A stretch of 64,000 bases of DNA from Shimia sp039969785 (GCF_039969785.1 NZ_JBDVNC010000034.1:62001-126000), one strand, 5' to 3'; counted from the stretch's first letter, positions 42,711 to 52,203 are shown. Numbers and translations: made by a program. The notes: generated by a model not told the origin, from the sequence alone.

Positions 42711-43337
42711 TTAGTATTCTCCGCCGGAAACGGCAATTAAGTGGGTTACGTATCGGCCCGAGATCGGGTCAGACGAATAAAGGCGCAAGCGGTCGACCTT
42801 GGGAAACAATCCGCTCTCATCTAGGTCAAGAAATCCGTAGATCAGTTCAAAATCACGATTGTTGACCTGTGTCCATAGCGCGGCCTTAAATGGCGCGGTC
42901 TGGCGCAGTTCAAACGTGTGGCTGCGCATCGCATTTACTGCAATCAGATAGCCATTGCCGTTCTTGTTGGCACGGGCGCTAACGCCGAATCCAAAGACCC
43001 GTTCATACCATCGCAACGCCATCACCTGACCACGTTGGTCATAACGGCGCCAATACGCCGTTAAGGGGCGGCGTTTGTCCAGATCACCGTTATCATCAAA
43101 CCGTGCGACATAGACAATCGTGTTGGCATTCGCCGTTCTTTGCAAAAAGAACACCTGATGCTTTTCAGTCGGATGTGGAAAATCCTTCCGCGCAACCGGC
43201 AACTGTGCCGAGGTCATGCTGGACGTCACGCGCACGCTTGGCTTTGCTTGTGCCTGTTGAGAAAGCCCGGATGACAGGCAAAATGCCATCACCAGCGCAC
43301 AAAGCATCAATACATTGGGCAGGCGCAACAATGGCAT
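42711..43337 (-). CDS. DUF4833 domain exported protein
   Basis: A 208-residue protein with signal peptide (VLMLCALVMAFCLSSG, cleavage after AQA near residue 30). The mature part PTEKHQVFFLQRTANANTIVY, YWRRYDQRGQ and YERVFGFGV follows the DUF4833 pattern. The domain has no known activity. It lies between the synthase (5-bp gap) and inositol-phosphate synthase (2-bp gap), so it should be made together with them; a periplasmic role in lipid handling is an inference. ATG at 43337 is chosen over a far upstream start because it gives a proper signal peptide. Confidence 0.75.
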   Translation of the reverse strand: MPLLRLPNVLMLCALVMAFCLSSGLSQQAQAKPSVRVTSSMTSAQLPVARKDFPHPTEKHQVFFLQRTANANTIVYVARFDDNGDLDKRRPLTAYWRRYDQRGQVMALRWYERVFGFGVSARANKNGNGYLIAVNAMRSHTFELRQTAPFKAALWTQVNNRDFELIYGFLDLDESGLFPKVDRLRLYSSDPISGRYVTHLIAVSGGEY

Positions 43338-43342
43338 CTGGA

Positions 43343-44569
43343 TTATTCCGCGCTGAGGCGATTCCGTACTGCGTGTGACCCGCCCGAGGCCTGAACAACC
43401 GCTTGAATCACCCGATCGATATCCTCTTCGGAATGCGATGCAGACAAGAAAAAGCGAATGCGCGGCAGATCTTTGGGAATGCCGATCTGAATGACGGGCG
43501 GGGCATAGATGCCCTGATCCATCAACGCTTTGGCCACTTGCACACATTCCAGAGGTGAGTCGAAAAGAACCGGAACAACGGCCTCTCCAATGGCGGTTCC
43601 GGTGTTCAGACCGGCCTCCCGCGCTTTGCGCAGGAACAGCTTGGAATTGCGACGCAACCGGGTCACACGATCCGGCTCAGCCCGCAAGATTTTCAGCGCC
43701 TGGTGTGAACTGGCCACAGTGGCGGGCTGAAGTCCCACGGAATAAATGAAGCCGGCGATGCCATAGCGCATCCAATCTATAACTTTTGCGTTCCCGGCGA
43801 CAAAACCACCGGCAGACGCAAAGCTTTTTGAAAGCGTGCCAATCGACAGCTCGATCCGGTCTGGTTCAATACCAAAATGCTCACAAAGACCGCGCCCGGT
43901 TGGTCCAAGCACGCCATAAGAATGCGCCTCGTCCAGCAACAGCCACGCATCGTGACGTTCTTTGATTTCCAGAAGCTTTGGCAGATCGGTGATGTCCCCG
44001 TCCATCGAGAACAAGCCCTCGGTACAGATCATCACCCGGTTATACTGTCCGCGTTTTTCGCTCAGCAACCGGTCCAGCTCGTCCAGATCATTGTGCTGAT
44101 AAGTCGCGACATCTGCTTTGACGCCCTGCACACCCACCATGATCGAGTTGTGAGCCAGCTCATCCACGATCACCAGATCTTTGTTGTGCATCAAAAGGCC
44201 GATGACACTGATATTGGTCAGATAACCGGAAATCATCGTCAACACGCCGCCAACGCCCAGAAAGTCGGCCATATCGCGTTCGAATTCACGGTGCACCAAA
44301 CGCTCTCCACCCACCAGACGGGATGCACCTGCGCCGGTTCCGTGTTGATCGATGGCGTCTTTGGCAGCGGTTTTGCAATCAGGATGATTCAACAAACCCA
44401 GATAGTCATAATGGGCCATCGACAAATAACCGCCCGGCCACTCGTCACTGCGTGCTTCAAGAGCATCCGTCGCAACAAAATAGGGGTTGTCTTCCTGAAC
44501 AAGAAACCCGCCACCAAGTCGGAAAAAGCGTTCGGCGAACGTCACAAAGCTGGATTTCTTGTCTTCCAT
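43343..44569 (-). CDS. Alpha-oxoamine synthase, serine palmitoyltransferase-like
   Basis: A 408-residue PLP enzyme of the alpha-oxoamine synthase family that condenses an amino acid with an acyl thioester. The N-terminal YDYLGL stretch, SRLVGGERLVHREFERDMA, DEAHSYGVLGPTGRG (213-227) and the PLP Lys248 in GTLSKSFASAGG are clear. The family includes serine palmitoyltransferase, 8-amino-7-oxononanoate synthase and glycine C-acetyltransferase. The reductase in the same operon favours the first, forming 3-ketodihydrosphingosine. Start at ATG 44569, preceded by CGGAGAACGAA; it is the first gene of the seven-gene operon. Confidence 0.87.
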   Translation of the reverse strand: MEDKKSSFVTFAERFFRLGGGFLVQEDNPYFVATDALEARSDEWPGGYLSMAHYDYLGLLNHPDCKTAAKDAIDQHGTGAGASRLVGGERLVHREFERDMADFLGVGGVLTMISGYLTNISVIGLLMHNKDLVIVDELAHNSIMVGVQGVKADVATYQHNDLDELDRLLSEKRGQYNRVMICTEGLFSMDGDITDLPKLLEIKERHDAWLLLDEAHSYGVLGPTGRGLCEHFGIEPDRIELSIGTLSKSFASAGGFVAGNAKVIDWMRYGIAGFIYSVGLQPATVASSHQALKILRAEPDRVTRLRRNSKLFLRKAREAGLNTGTAIGEAVVPVLFDSPLECVQVAKALMDQGIYAPPVIQIGIPKDLPRIRFFLSASHSEEDIDRVIQAVVQASGGSHAVRNRLSAE

Positions 44570-44746
44570 TTCGTTCTCCGTTTCGGAGCAGCCTGTTGTA
44601 GCGGTATGATGAACCACTTGGCTGTCTAAACCATCCGATAACGGATACCACCCTTAACCATGTGTTTCGGCAATATGAAGGCCGAAATCATGGGCGCTCA
44701 CAATTTTGCGCCCGATTGGCGCACATCCGCACTAGTTTGAAGGCGT

Positions 44747-45238
44747 TTAGGCGTCCCGACGGTACACAAAACACCGTCCTTCAACCGAACCGGGTGGTGT
44801 AGGCAAAGGATTCAACTCATCAAAGTACATCTTGTCTGATGAAACCATCAGACCGCCAATGCCGAGCAAGGGCTCAATCAAAGGAGACACCAAGCGGGCA
44901 AACTGGTCATTCTTCTCCAGATTGTGCCCGCCAAGGTCAGCATGGATCAACGTTGCCGTCGATCCAAATCGAGCAAGCGCCGCAGGCAACGTTTCGCGTA
45001 CATCCCCCAATATGGTCATGGATGGATCCGGAGTAGACGCCGGGTTGGATTCGACTTTGCGTTCGAAAACGAAGACCTCCCGCTCGGGCATTTTTTCCCG
45101 CATGTGGTCGAACGTGCGGCCATTTCCCAGCCCAAGTTCAAAAACCGGGCCTTGCATGCCTTTTGTTTCGGCTACTGCAAAATCCAGACATACGCGCTGG
45201 GAAACCATACGGTTGATAAATACGTCCAGACGGCTCAT
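44747..45238 (-). CDS. Class I SAM-dependent methyltransferase
   Basis: A 163-residue protein with the SAM-binding loop VFELGLGNGRTFDHM (residues 32-46), acidic residue in VFVFERKV and a DLGGHNLEKN segment. It is short, so it is probably the core fold without a substrate domain. It lies between the lipid operon and the divergent ABC importer, transcribed in the direction of the lipid operon but 177 bp away from it. The substrate is unknown. Confidence 0.75.
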   Translation of the reverse strand: MSRLDVFINRMVSQRVCLDFAVAETKGMQGPVFELGLGNGRTFDHMREKMPEREVFVFERKVESNPASTPDPSMTILGDVRETLPAALARFGSTATLIHADLGGHNLEKNDQFARLVSPLIEPLLGIGGLMVSSDKMYFDELNPLPTPPGSVEGRCFVYRRDA

Positions 45239-45476
45239 CGCGACACTCCTGCAATCGGGTTGGCATTTGTTAGATCAGGTCGCTTGGGAATGTCACCCCC
45301 TCATACAATCACGATGCGGTAATCATGTCCGTCAGGTGTGTCTTAACCCCATTCTAAGGCATCCTTGTGAAAATTGACCGCGCTAGACGCTTGCGACAAT
45401 GCACATAATCATGTTCACTCGCTAACATGCCCTCCTGTTTGTCAGGGTGTTTTGGGGTGCGACAAGGGAAGTTGGC
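45239..45476. promoter_or_regulatory. Divergent promoter region before the peptide ABC importer
   Basis: This 238-bp gap separates the methyltransferase from the ABC operon. ATGCACATAATCATG at 45399-45413 resembles the benzoate motif only in part. No hairpin or recognised operator is seen. Confidence 0.35.
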
Positions 45477-47255
45477 GTGACGGCACTGATATCTGTTGAG
45501 AACCTGACCATCGGCTTTAACGATGATCCGCCTGTTGTTGATGACGTTAGCTTTTCAGTTCAGCCTGGGGAAACTCTGGCGCTGGTTGGCGAAAGCGGCT
45601 CGGGCAAAACGCTCAGCTGCCGTGCCGCGCTGCGTATTCTGCCCGCCTCTGCGCAAGTGCGCTCGGGTCGAATTCACATGGCAGGCCCCGAAGGTGCCAC
45701 ACCGCTGGACCTTATGGATCTGTCAGAACGACACATGTGCCGTATCCGTGGCGAACGGGTTTCGATGATCTTTCAGGAACCCATGCGGTCATTGTCGCCG
45801 CTGCACCGGATCGGCAACCAAGTGACCGAAGTGTTGCGCCTGCACAAACGCATGAGCAAAGCTGAGCAGCTGAAGCTTGTTCTGGCGATGTTTGATCGTG
45901 TCGGGTTCAAAGACCCTCAGCGTATCTATGAATCCTACCCGTTTGAGCTGTCTGGCGGTATGCGTCAACGCGCAATGATCGCTATGGCGATGGTGGGGCG
46001 TCCTGAAATCCTGATTGCGGACGAACCGACAACAGCGCTGGACGTGACAACACAAGCGCAGGTGCTGGGTCTGATCAAGGATTTGCAGAAAGAATACGGC
46101 ATGGCCGTTGTTCTGGTCACGCATGACCTTGGGGTTGTGGCAAACATGGCCGACAGCGTTGTGGTCATGAACCGGGGGCGGGTGATGGAATCCGGCCCGG
46201 CACCGTTGATCCTCAACGATCCGCAACACGGCTATACACGCGACCTTATGGCGGCTGCCCCGGAAATTCCGGCATCCCCCGTCGACAAGAACAAAGAATC
46301 CGACCGGGATTACATTCTGGAAATGCACGACGTTTCCAAGACCTTCACGCTCAAAGGCTCATCCGCATGGAAGCCCAAAACCATCGTGCACGCGGTGCGC
46401 AGTATCGAATTTGGTGTCGAGCGGGGTAAAACGCTGGCGGTTGTTGGCGAATCCGGGTCCGGGAAAACCACCTGTGCCCGTATGGCGCTGGGCGCAGAAC
46501 GCGCCGATGCAGGCGCATCGATCTTATTCCGGGCTGAGACCGACGCCGAGCCGATTGACCTGCAAAAGCTCGACAATGCGGAACGTCTGGCGTTCCAGCG
46601 CAAAGCACAGATGGTTTTTCAGGACCCTTATTCTACGCTGAACCCCCGGATGCGCGTGAAAGATGCATTGATGGAACCGATGGAAATCCACGGTATCGGG
46701 TCCGCGTCCGAACGTATGGACCGCGCAGAAGAAATGTTGCGCTGGGTTGGGCTCAGCCAGAATATGCTAACCCGCTATCCGCATGCCTTTTCCGGTGGCC
46801 AGCGCCAACGCCTGTCGATTGCACGTGCGCTGATGCTGGGGCCGACATTTCTTGTGTGTGACGAACCGACATCCGCTCTGGACGTGTCCGTGCAGGAGCA
46901 GGTTCTGCAACTTCTCGAAGAAATCCGCGACCGCCTCAACCTCAGCTATCTGTTCATCAGCCACGATCTGGCTGTTGTCGCACGCATCGCTGACGAGGTG
47001 GCCGTCATGCGATCCGGCCTTGTTGTTGAACAAGGCCCGCCGGATCAGCTTTTCTACAATCCTCAACATCCCTACACCAAAGCGTTGATTGCCGCTCAAC
47101 CAGAGCCGGACATCAACCGCCCGATCGATCTTAAGATCGTGGCTCAAGGCGCTGGTGAACCGTCAACATGGCCTGACTCTTTCCGTTTCGACGGAACGAC
47201 CGTTCCGCCATTGACCGTCACCGGGCCCGGACACAAGGTACGCTGTTATGTTTAA
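45477..47255 (+). CDS. Peptide-type ABC importer, fused double ATPase
   Basis: A 592-residue protein made of two ABC ATPase halves, like DppD-DppF joined. First half: Walker A GESGSGKT, signature LSGGMRQRAMIAMAM, Walker B ILIADEPTTALD. Second half: GESGSGKTTC, FSGGQRQRLSIARALM and FLVCDEPTSALD. The GTG at 45477 is preceded by AAGGGAAGTTGGC and is preferred over GTG 45447, which has no ribosome-binding site. The operon continues with a binding protein and two permeases. Substrate not readable; oligopeptide-like by family. Confidence 0.9.
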   Translation: MTALISVENLTIGFNDDPPVVDDVSFSVQPGETLALVGESGSGKTLSCRAALRILPASAQVRSGRIHMAGPEGATPLDLMDLSERHMCRIRGERVSMIFQEPMRSLSPLHRIGNQVTEVLRLHKRMSKAEQLKLVLAMFDRVGFKDPQRIYESYPFELSGGMRQRAMIAMAMVGRPEILIADEPTTALDVTTQAQVLGLIKDLQKEYGMAVVLVTHDLGVVANMADSVVVMNRGRVMESGPAPLILNDPQHGYTRDLMAAAPEIPASPVDKNKESDRDYILEMHDVSKTFTLKGSSAWKPKTIVHAVRSIEFGVERGKTLAVVGESGSGKTTCARMALGAERADAGASILFRAETDAEPIDLQKLDNAERLAFQRKAQMVFQDPYSTLNPRMRVKDALMEPMEIHGIGSASERMDRAEEMLRWVGLSQNMLTRYPHAFSGGQRQRLSIARALMLGPTFLVCDEPTSALDVSVQEQVLQLLEEIRDRLNLSYLFISHDLAVVARIADEVAVMRSGLVVEQGPPDQLFYNPQHPYTKALIAAQPEPDINRPIDLKIVAQGAGEPSTWPDSFRFDGTTVPPLTVTGPGHKVRCYV

Positions 47256-49140
47256 AAGAGTTCTTCTCACTGCGGCGCTGACGGTGACAGCGACGCTGGC
47301 CGCTGCCTTTGACGTTAAGGAAAGCGCATTTTGGCAGGCCGAGGTTGATCTGGGCAATCTGCCTTCTGCGGCAGAGCGTATTCCGGACACGCCCTTGGTG
47401 ATCGATCTGGAACGGATCGGGCGCGAATTTGGTCAACCGGGCGGTACCATTCGAACGCTTGTCACGCGTGTCAAAGATGTTCGGCAGATGGTGGTCTACG
47501 GATATGCGCGGCTGGTCGGATTTGATGCCCGTTACGAACTGGGCGCGGATATCCTGCAATCCATTGACAATGAGGATGATCGCAAATTCACGTTGCACCT
47601 GCGCCCCGGGCATCGCTGGTCAGACGGGCATCCCTTCACGTCCGAGGATTTCCGCTATTGGTGGGAAGACGTCGCCAATCACGAACTTTTATCGCCCTCT
47701 GGTCCTGTCGATTTCCTGCGCGTCGATGGCGATCTGCCAACCGTCACGTTCCCGGACGAAACCACCGTTATCTATGAATGGGCCAATCCCAATCCCCAGT
47801 TTCTTCAAATGCTGGCCGAAGCGCGCCCGCCTTTCATTTATCGCCCTGCGCATTTCCTGAAAAAGCTGCACGCCAAATACGCTGACGAAGAAACCCTCAG
47901 CGAATTGTTGTACGAAGCCCGCGTGCGCAGCTGGCCCGCGCTGCACAATCGCAGCGATAATATGTACAAGTTCGACAATCCCGACCTGCCCACGTTGCAG
48001 CCATGGATGTTGGCCACCAAAGATGGCAAAAGCCGTTTCCTGTTTGTGCGCAATCCTTATTATCACCGCGTGGACGCCAAGGGTGTGCAATTGCCCTATG
48101 CCGACGTGGTCGAAATGCAGGTTGTGGCCCCCGGACTTGTCGCGGCCAAAGCCAACGCAGGCGAGGTTGATCTTCAGGCGCGCGGCCTTGATTTCAAAGA
48201 TACGGCGATCCTGAAAAAGGGCGAATCCAGTGGCAAATACAACACCTTGCTCTGGGGCAATGGCACCGCGTCACAAATCGCGATTTATCTTAACCTGAAT
48301 TACAACGACGACGGATGGCGTGAAACCATGCGCGACGCGCGCCTGCGCCGCGCCCTGTCGCTGGCGATCAACCGCAAGATCATCAACAAAGGTCTGTATT
48401 TCGGTCTGGCCAAAGAAGGCGGGATGACGGTTTTGCCGATCAGCCCCTTCTACAAAGAAGAAAACCGCACCGCATGGGCCACCTATGACATCGATCAGGC
48501 CAACGCTTTGCTTGACGAAATGGGGCTGACAGAACGCGACAAAGACGGGTTCCGCCTGATGCCTGACGGGCGACCGCTGTGGATCGTCATTGAGACCGCG
48601 GGCGAGCGCCAGGAAGTTGAGAACGCGATGCAGATCGTGACCGACAACTGGAGAGACATTGGCGTCAAACTGATCATGCGCCCGCTGGAACGCGACATCC
48701 TGCGCAACCGGGTTTATGCCGGTGAAACCATGGCCGCCGTGTGGTTCGGTTGGGACAATGGCATCCCTCAGACTTACACATCGCCGGGGTATCTTGCTCC
48801 GTGGGATCAATCCTTTTTTGCATGGCCCAAATGGGGACAATACCACCAGAACTCTGGTGCCGCTGGCGAAGCCCCCGACGTGCCCGCCGCCATCCGCCTG
48901 AACGAACTGGCCGAGTCATGGACCCACGCATATACCGCCGCCGAACGGGGCGTTATCTGGCAGGAAATGGTTGATATCCACGCGGATCAGGTTTTTGCCA
49001 TCGGCATTCTCAATCAGGCGCCACAGCCTGTTGTGGTGTCCAACCGCCTTAAGAATGTACCGGAAAAGGCAATCTGGGCGTGGTCGCCCGGCGCGCATTT
49101 CGGTATGCACCGTCCTGATGAATTTTTCTTTGCCGACTAG
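47248..49140 (+). CDS. Family 5 extracellular solute-binding protein
   Basis: A 630-residue periplasmic binding protein with signal peptide MFKRVLLTAALTVTATLAAA. RHRWSDGHPFTSEDFRYWWEDV is the family 5 (DppA/OppA) signature and AINRKIINKGLYFG marks the second lobe. At 630 residues it is longer than typical DppA (about 535). Its start overlaps the ATPase stop by 8 bp. It determines the specificity of the importer, which is unknown. Confidence 0.9.
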   Translation: MFKRVLLTAALTVTATLAAAFDVKESAFWQAEVDLGNLPSAAERIPDTPLVIDLERIGREFGQPGGTIRTLVTRVKDVRQMVVYGYARLVGFDARYELGADILQSIDNEDDRKFTLHLRPGHRWSDGHPFTSEDFRYWWEDVANHELLSPSGPVDFLRVDGDLPTVTFPDETTVIYEWANPNPQFLQMLAEARPPFIYRPAHFLKKLHAKYADEETLSELLYEARVRSWPALHNRSDNMYKFDNPDLPTLQPWMLATKDGKSRFLFVRNPYYHRVDAKGVQLPYADVVEMQVVAPGLVAAKANAGEVDLQARGLDFKDTAILKKGESSGKYNTLLWGNGTASQIAIYLNLNYNDDGWRETMRDARLRRALSLAINRKIINKGLYFGLAKEGGMTVLPISPFYKEENRTAWATYDIDQANALLDEMGLTERDKDGFRLMPDGRPLWIVIETAGERQEVENAMQIVTDNWRDIGVKLIMRPLERDILRNRVYAGETMAAVWFGWDNGIPQTYTSPGYLAPWDQSFFAWPKWGQYHQNSGAAGEAPDVPAAIRLNELAESWTHAYTAAERGVIWQEMVDIHADQVFAIGILNQAPQPVVVSNRLKNVPEKAIWAWSPGAHFGMHRPDEFFFAD

Positions 49141-49149
49141 GATCCACTG

Positions 49150-50178
49150 ATGGCTATACTGCGCTTTGCAGTCTTCCGGTTACTGACGATGCTGGCCACC
49201 CTTGTGGTGGTCTCGGTGTTGATTTTTGCCATTATCAACCTGCCGCCCGGGGACTATCTTACCAATCAGATCAACGAGCTGCGCGCAACCGGCCAATCCA
49301 ACGGCATCGCCAAGGCAGAGTTTTTGCGCACGGAATACTCGCTCGATCAACCGCTGTGGAAACAGTACATGATCTGGATGGGTTTCCTGCCCGGTCCACA
49401 CGGTTTCCTTGGGATCATTCAGGGCGAATTTGGCTGGTCCTTCGAATTTGACAAGCCCGTGGCCGACCTCGTTGGTGGCGCGCTTTGGATGACCGTTCTG
49501 GTCAATCTTGCAGCGGTCCTGTTCATCTACGCCATCGCCCTGCCACTGGGCGTCATCGCCGCCGCGCGCTCAAAAACATGGATCGATTACACCTCTGCTC
49601 TTGTTGGTTACCTTGGCCTCGCCACGCCCAACTTTCTGCTCGCGCTGATCCTGTTCTATTACGGGAATCGCTACCTGAACCTGCCCATTGGTGGCCTGAT
49701 GGACCCCAGGTTCGAAGGCGAACCGATGAGCTTTGACAAAATGAAGTCGGTTCTGGTGCATCTGATCATCCCGACCTTTGTGATCGGGACTTCCGGTGCT
49801 GCGGGCATGATGCAACGCCTGCGCGCCAATTTGCTGGACGAGCTGGGCAAACCCTACGTCGAAACCGCCCGCGCCAAGGGCATGCGCGAAAGCTCAATGT
49901 TGATGAAATATCCCCTGCGCGTGGCCTTCAACCCGTTTGTCGCTGATATCGGAACATTGCTGCCCTCGTTGGTTTCGGGTTCGGTTCTGGTGTCCGTGGT
50001 GTTGGGCCTGCAAACCATCGGGCCGGTCCTGCTGACCGCGCTGAAATCGCAGGATCTCTTCTTATCGGCATTTGTCCTGATGTTCGTGGCGCTGCTCACC
50101 CTGATTGGTACACTCATATCCGATGTGCTGCTGGCGCTGCTTGATCCCCGCATTCGGTTCGGAGGGCGTGCGAAATGA
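49150..50178 (+). CDS. Peptide-type ABC permease (DppB-like)
   Basis: A 342-residue permease. The N-terminal span FRLLTMLATLVVVSVLIFAII is followed by a periplasmic loop and five more spans, with the EAA-type loop YVETARAKGMRESSMLMKY near residue 240. It overlaps the next permease start by 4 bp (ATGA). Confidence 0.9.
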   Translation: MAILRFAVFRLLTMLATLVVVSVLIFAIINLPPGDYLTNQINELRATGQSNGIAKAEFLRTEYSLDQPLWKQYMIWMGFLPGPHGFLGIIQGEFGWSFEFDKPVADLVGGALWMTVLVNLAAVLFIYAIALPLGVIAAARSKTWIDYTSALVGYLGLATPNFLLALILFYYGNRYLNLPIGGLMDPRFEGEPMSFDKMKSVLVHLIIPTFVIGTSGAAGMMQRLRANLLDELGKPYVETARAKGMRESSMLMKYPLRVAFNPFVADIGTLLPSLVSGSVLVSVVLGLQTIGPVLLTALKSQDLFLSAFVLMFVALLTLIGTLISDVLLALLDPRIRFGGRAK

Positions 50179-51326
50179 CCATTCTGCCTGACGGACGTTT
50201 TGTTGACGACAAACCCTATGAACGCGAAATGGGCGCCGAGGCGCGCAACGCCGATCTGGACGCCTCTAATACGGTCCTCATGTTGCGCCGCTTTGTCAAA
50301 CACCGGCTGGCGTTGTTTTCGGGTCTCTTCCTGATCCTGTCCTATCTGATGTTGCCCTTTGCCGGGTTCATTTCGCCTTATACGCCGAATGAACGGCTTG
50401 AGGATTATCTCTATCACCCGCCGCAGGTCGTGCATTTCTTCCACGAAGGCAGCTTTGTCGGTCCGTTTGTCTACGAAACCGAAGCCCAGATGAACCTGGA
50501 AAGCTTTTCGTGGGAATACGTCGCGGACAGGTCCACGCCGGCCAAGCTGGAATTTTTCTGTAAGGGCGGAGAGTACCACCTTGCCGGGTTCATCAAATCT
50601 GACACCCACCTGTTCTGCGCCCCCGAAGGCGCCACAGCGTTTTTGTGGGGATCAGACCGGCTGGGACGGGATGTGTTCTCGCGCATTCTCTATGGCGCGC
50701 AATTGTCTCTGACAGTTGGTCTCGTGGGCATCACAGTGTCCTTTGTGATTGGTATCGTGCTCGGATCTATCGCGGGCTATTTTGGCGGCTTCCTTGACTG
50801 GGTCATCAACCGTGTGATCGAAATTCTGCGCAGCCTGCCGGAACTGCCGCTCTGGCTGGCGCTGTCGGCGGCGGTGCCGTCGCATTGGGGACCGGTCTCG
50901 GTGTTCTTCATCATCTCTATCATTCTCGGGATTCTGGATTGGCCCGGTTTGGCGCGTGCAGTGCGCTCTAAATTCTTGTCGCTCAGAGAAGAAGAATTTG
51001 TACGCGCCGCCGAAATGATGGGCGCAAAACCGGGTCGTGTGATCCGACGCCACCTGCTGCCCAATTTCCTCAGCCACCTGATCGCTTCGGCAACTTTGTC
51101 GATCCCGGCGATGATCCTTGGTGAAACGGCGCTGTCTTTCCTTGGCCTCGGCCTGCGGGCGCCTGCGGTGAGTTGGGGGGTGATGCTGAACGACGCCCAG
51201 AACCTCGCCTCGATCGAAATCTACCCATGGACGGCGATTCCAATGTTGCCCATTGTGGTGGTCGTGCTGGCATTCAACTTCTTTGGCGACGGCCTGCGCG
51301 ATGCGCTTGACCCAAACCGCAGCTGA
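50175..51326 (+). CDS. Peptide-type ABC permease (DppC-like)
   Basis: A 383-residue permease. The first span LALFSGLFLILSYLMLPFAG is followed by an unusually long periplasmic insert (about residues 65-155, with HFFHEGSFVGPFVYETEAQ and CKGGEYHLAGFIKSD). Then WGSDRLGRDVFSRILYGA and five further spans follow, with the EAA loop FVRAAEMMGAKPGRVIRRH. The long insert resembles a subgroup of Dpp-like systems with large binding proteins. Last gene of the operon. Confidence 0.9.
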   Translation: MTILPDGRFVDDKPYEREMGAEARNADLDASNTVLMLRRFVKHRLALFSGLFLILSYLMLPFAGFISPYTPNERLEDYLYHPPQVVHFFHEGSFVGPFVYETEAQMNLESFSWEYVADRSTPAKLEFFCKGGEYHLAGFIKSDTHLFCAPEGATAFLWGSDRLGRDVFSRILYGAQLSLTVGLVGITVSFVIGIVLGSIAGYFGGFLDWVINRVIEILRSLPELPLWLALSAAVPSHWGPVSVFFIISIILGILDWPGLARAVRSKFLSLREEEFVRAAEMMGAKPGRVIRRHLLPNFLSHLIASATLSIPAMILGETALSFLGLGLRAPAVSWGVMLNDAQNLASIEIYPWTAIPMLPIVVVVLAFNFFGDGLRDALDPNRS

Positions 51327-51372
51327 TCTGATCCCAACACGCATCAGATCAGCATGCGCCGATCCCCGGGCT

Positions 51373-51435
51373 TCATTTTGCCAAAAATACTCCGGGGGAC
51401 GGCGCCGCAAGGCGACGGGGGGCTTGGCCCCCTTC
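51373..51435. repeat. Rhodobacteraceae-type GC-rich intergenic repeat
   Basis: After the permease a TTTTGCCAAAAATACTCCGG stretch leads into GGCGCCGCAAGGCG and GGGGGCTTGGCCCCC, two nested self-complementary segments. Sequences of this form are common between genes in Roseobacter-group genomes and may end transcription. The assignment is from general recall. Confidence 0.5.
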
Positions 51436-51564
51436 TGCCCTGTTGTTGCAATAGATCCTTGCCAATGACACTGACGGGGACTGGCATTAATCGCTGATGC
51501 CGCGTTGGGAGGGGCTGCTGCGCTGGATCATGCCCCTGCAAATGGCTGATAGATAAACTGGATT

Positions 51565-51819
51565 TCACCCTGAACACCTCGTTTCTTGTGATAGATGTGG
51601 CCGCGTTTGATTGTTTTGATGGTCTCTATCCCGCTCAAAGTCGAACATCTGATCGTTCGTATCCACAGCGCGCCAAAGATAGCGCCACTGTCCGTCGACG
51701 CGGATGTAGGTCTCGTCCAAATGCCAATCGAAGCTGGTGCGCCGCAAATGTGTCTCGGTCCGTCTGTTCAGTTCAGGTCCGAACTTCAGAACCCAGCGAT
51801 AAACCGTGGATCGATCCAC
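51565..51819 (-). pseudogene. IS6-family transposase remnant
   Basis: An 84-residue open frame with VDRSTVYRWVLKFGPELNRR-like sequence, then DWHLDETYIRVDGQWRYLWRAVD, the first part of the DDE catalytic domain of IS6/IS26-type transposases. After QMFDF the frame runs into unrelated sequence, and the N-terminus is in another frame, so the gene is truncated at both ends and inactive. No terminal repeats were identified. Confidence 0.78.
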
Positions 51820-51880
51820 ACAGACGCAACAGTCTCCCTGAACTCCTTCGGCATGATCAACGCGTGATCGAAAAACCCTG

Positions 51881-52203
51881 AACCAGACTTTCGCTACTCC
51901 GCGCTTGAACTGGTAAAGTACGGACTAAGTGCGCCTTCGTCCAGCTGGTGTGAACTGGCGAGGTCGATCTTTAATACCCGCAGGAAACGCCAGACATATT
52001 GCACTTCAACATCACCCGGCACCTTGGAAGCAGAAATCTATTCATATCAGAATGATATGGAGGCGTAACTAATAGGTATTGGACTGATATAATGCTTCAA
52101 GTCATAAACTTTTCATTAGTCAGACGGGCAGCCTGAAAACACTGAAATCAAGTGCAGTCGGGGTGCCCGGAATCAAGGCAAGCACAATGGAGGAAGCTCA
52201 AAG
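51881..52203. promoter_or_regulatory. Promoter region of the cyclase-family gene with inverted repeat
   Basis: This stretch is more AT-rich than its surroundings. CATATCA-GAA-TGATATG at 52043-52059 is a perfect 7-bp inverted repeat typical of a dimeric repressor site, 145 bp before the start. AATGGAGGAAGCTCAAAG gives the ribosome-binding site of the next gene. No open frame of note. Confidence 0.5.

Noticed and set aside
45395..45420. Resemblance to the benzoate operator motif before the ABC importer
   Set aside because: Only TGCACATAATCATG agrees in part; the ATAATGC core is broken and there is no second copy.
45477..51326. Assignment as the YejABEF microcin C importer
   Set aside because: The fused ATPase and long binding protein are reminiscent, but the gene order and the binding-protein sequence features do not allow a firm call.
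51824..51840. 14-bp identity with 55526-55540 (ACGCAACAGTCTCC)
   Set aside because: The identity does not extend to the flanks, and one copy is part of the IS6 transposase remnant; probably chance.
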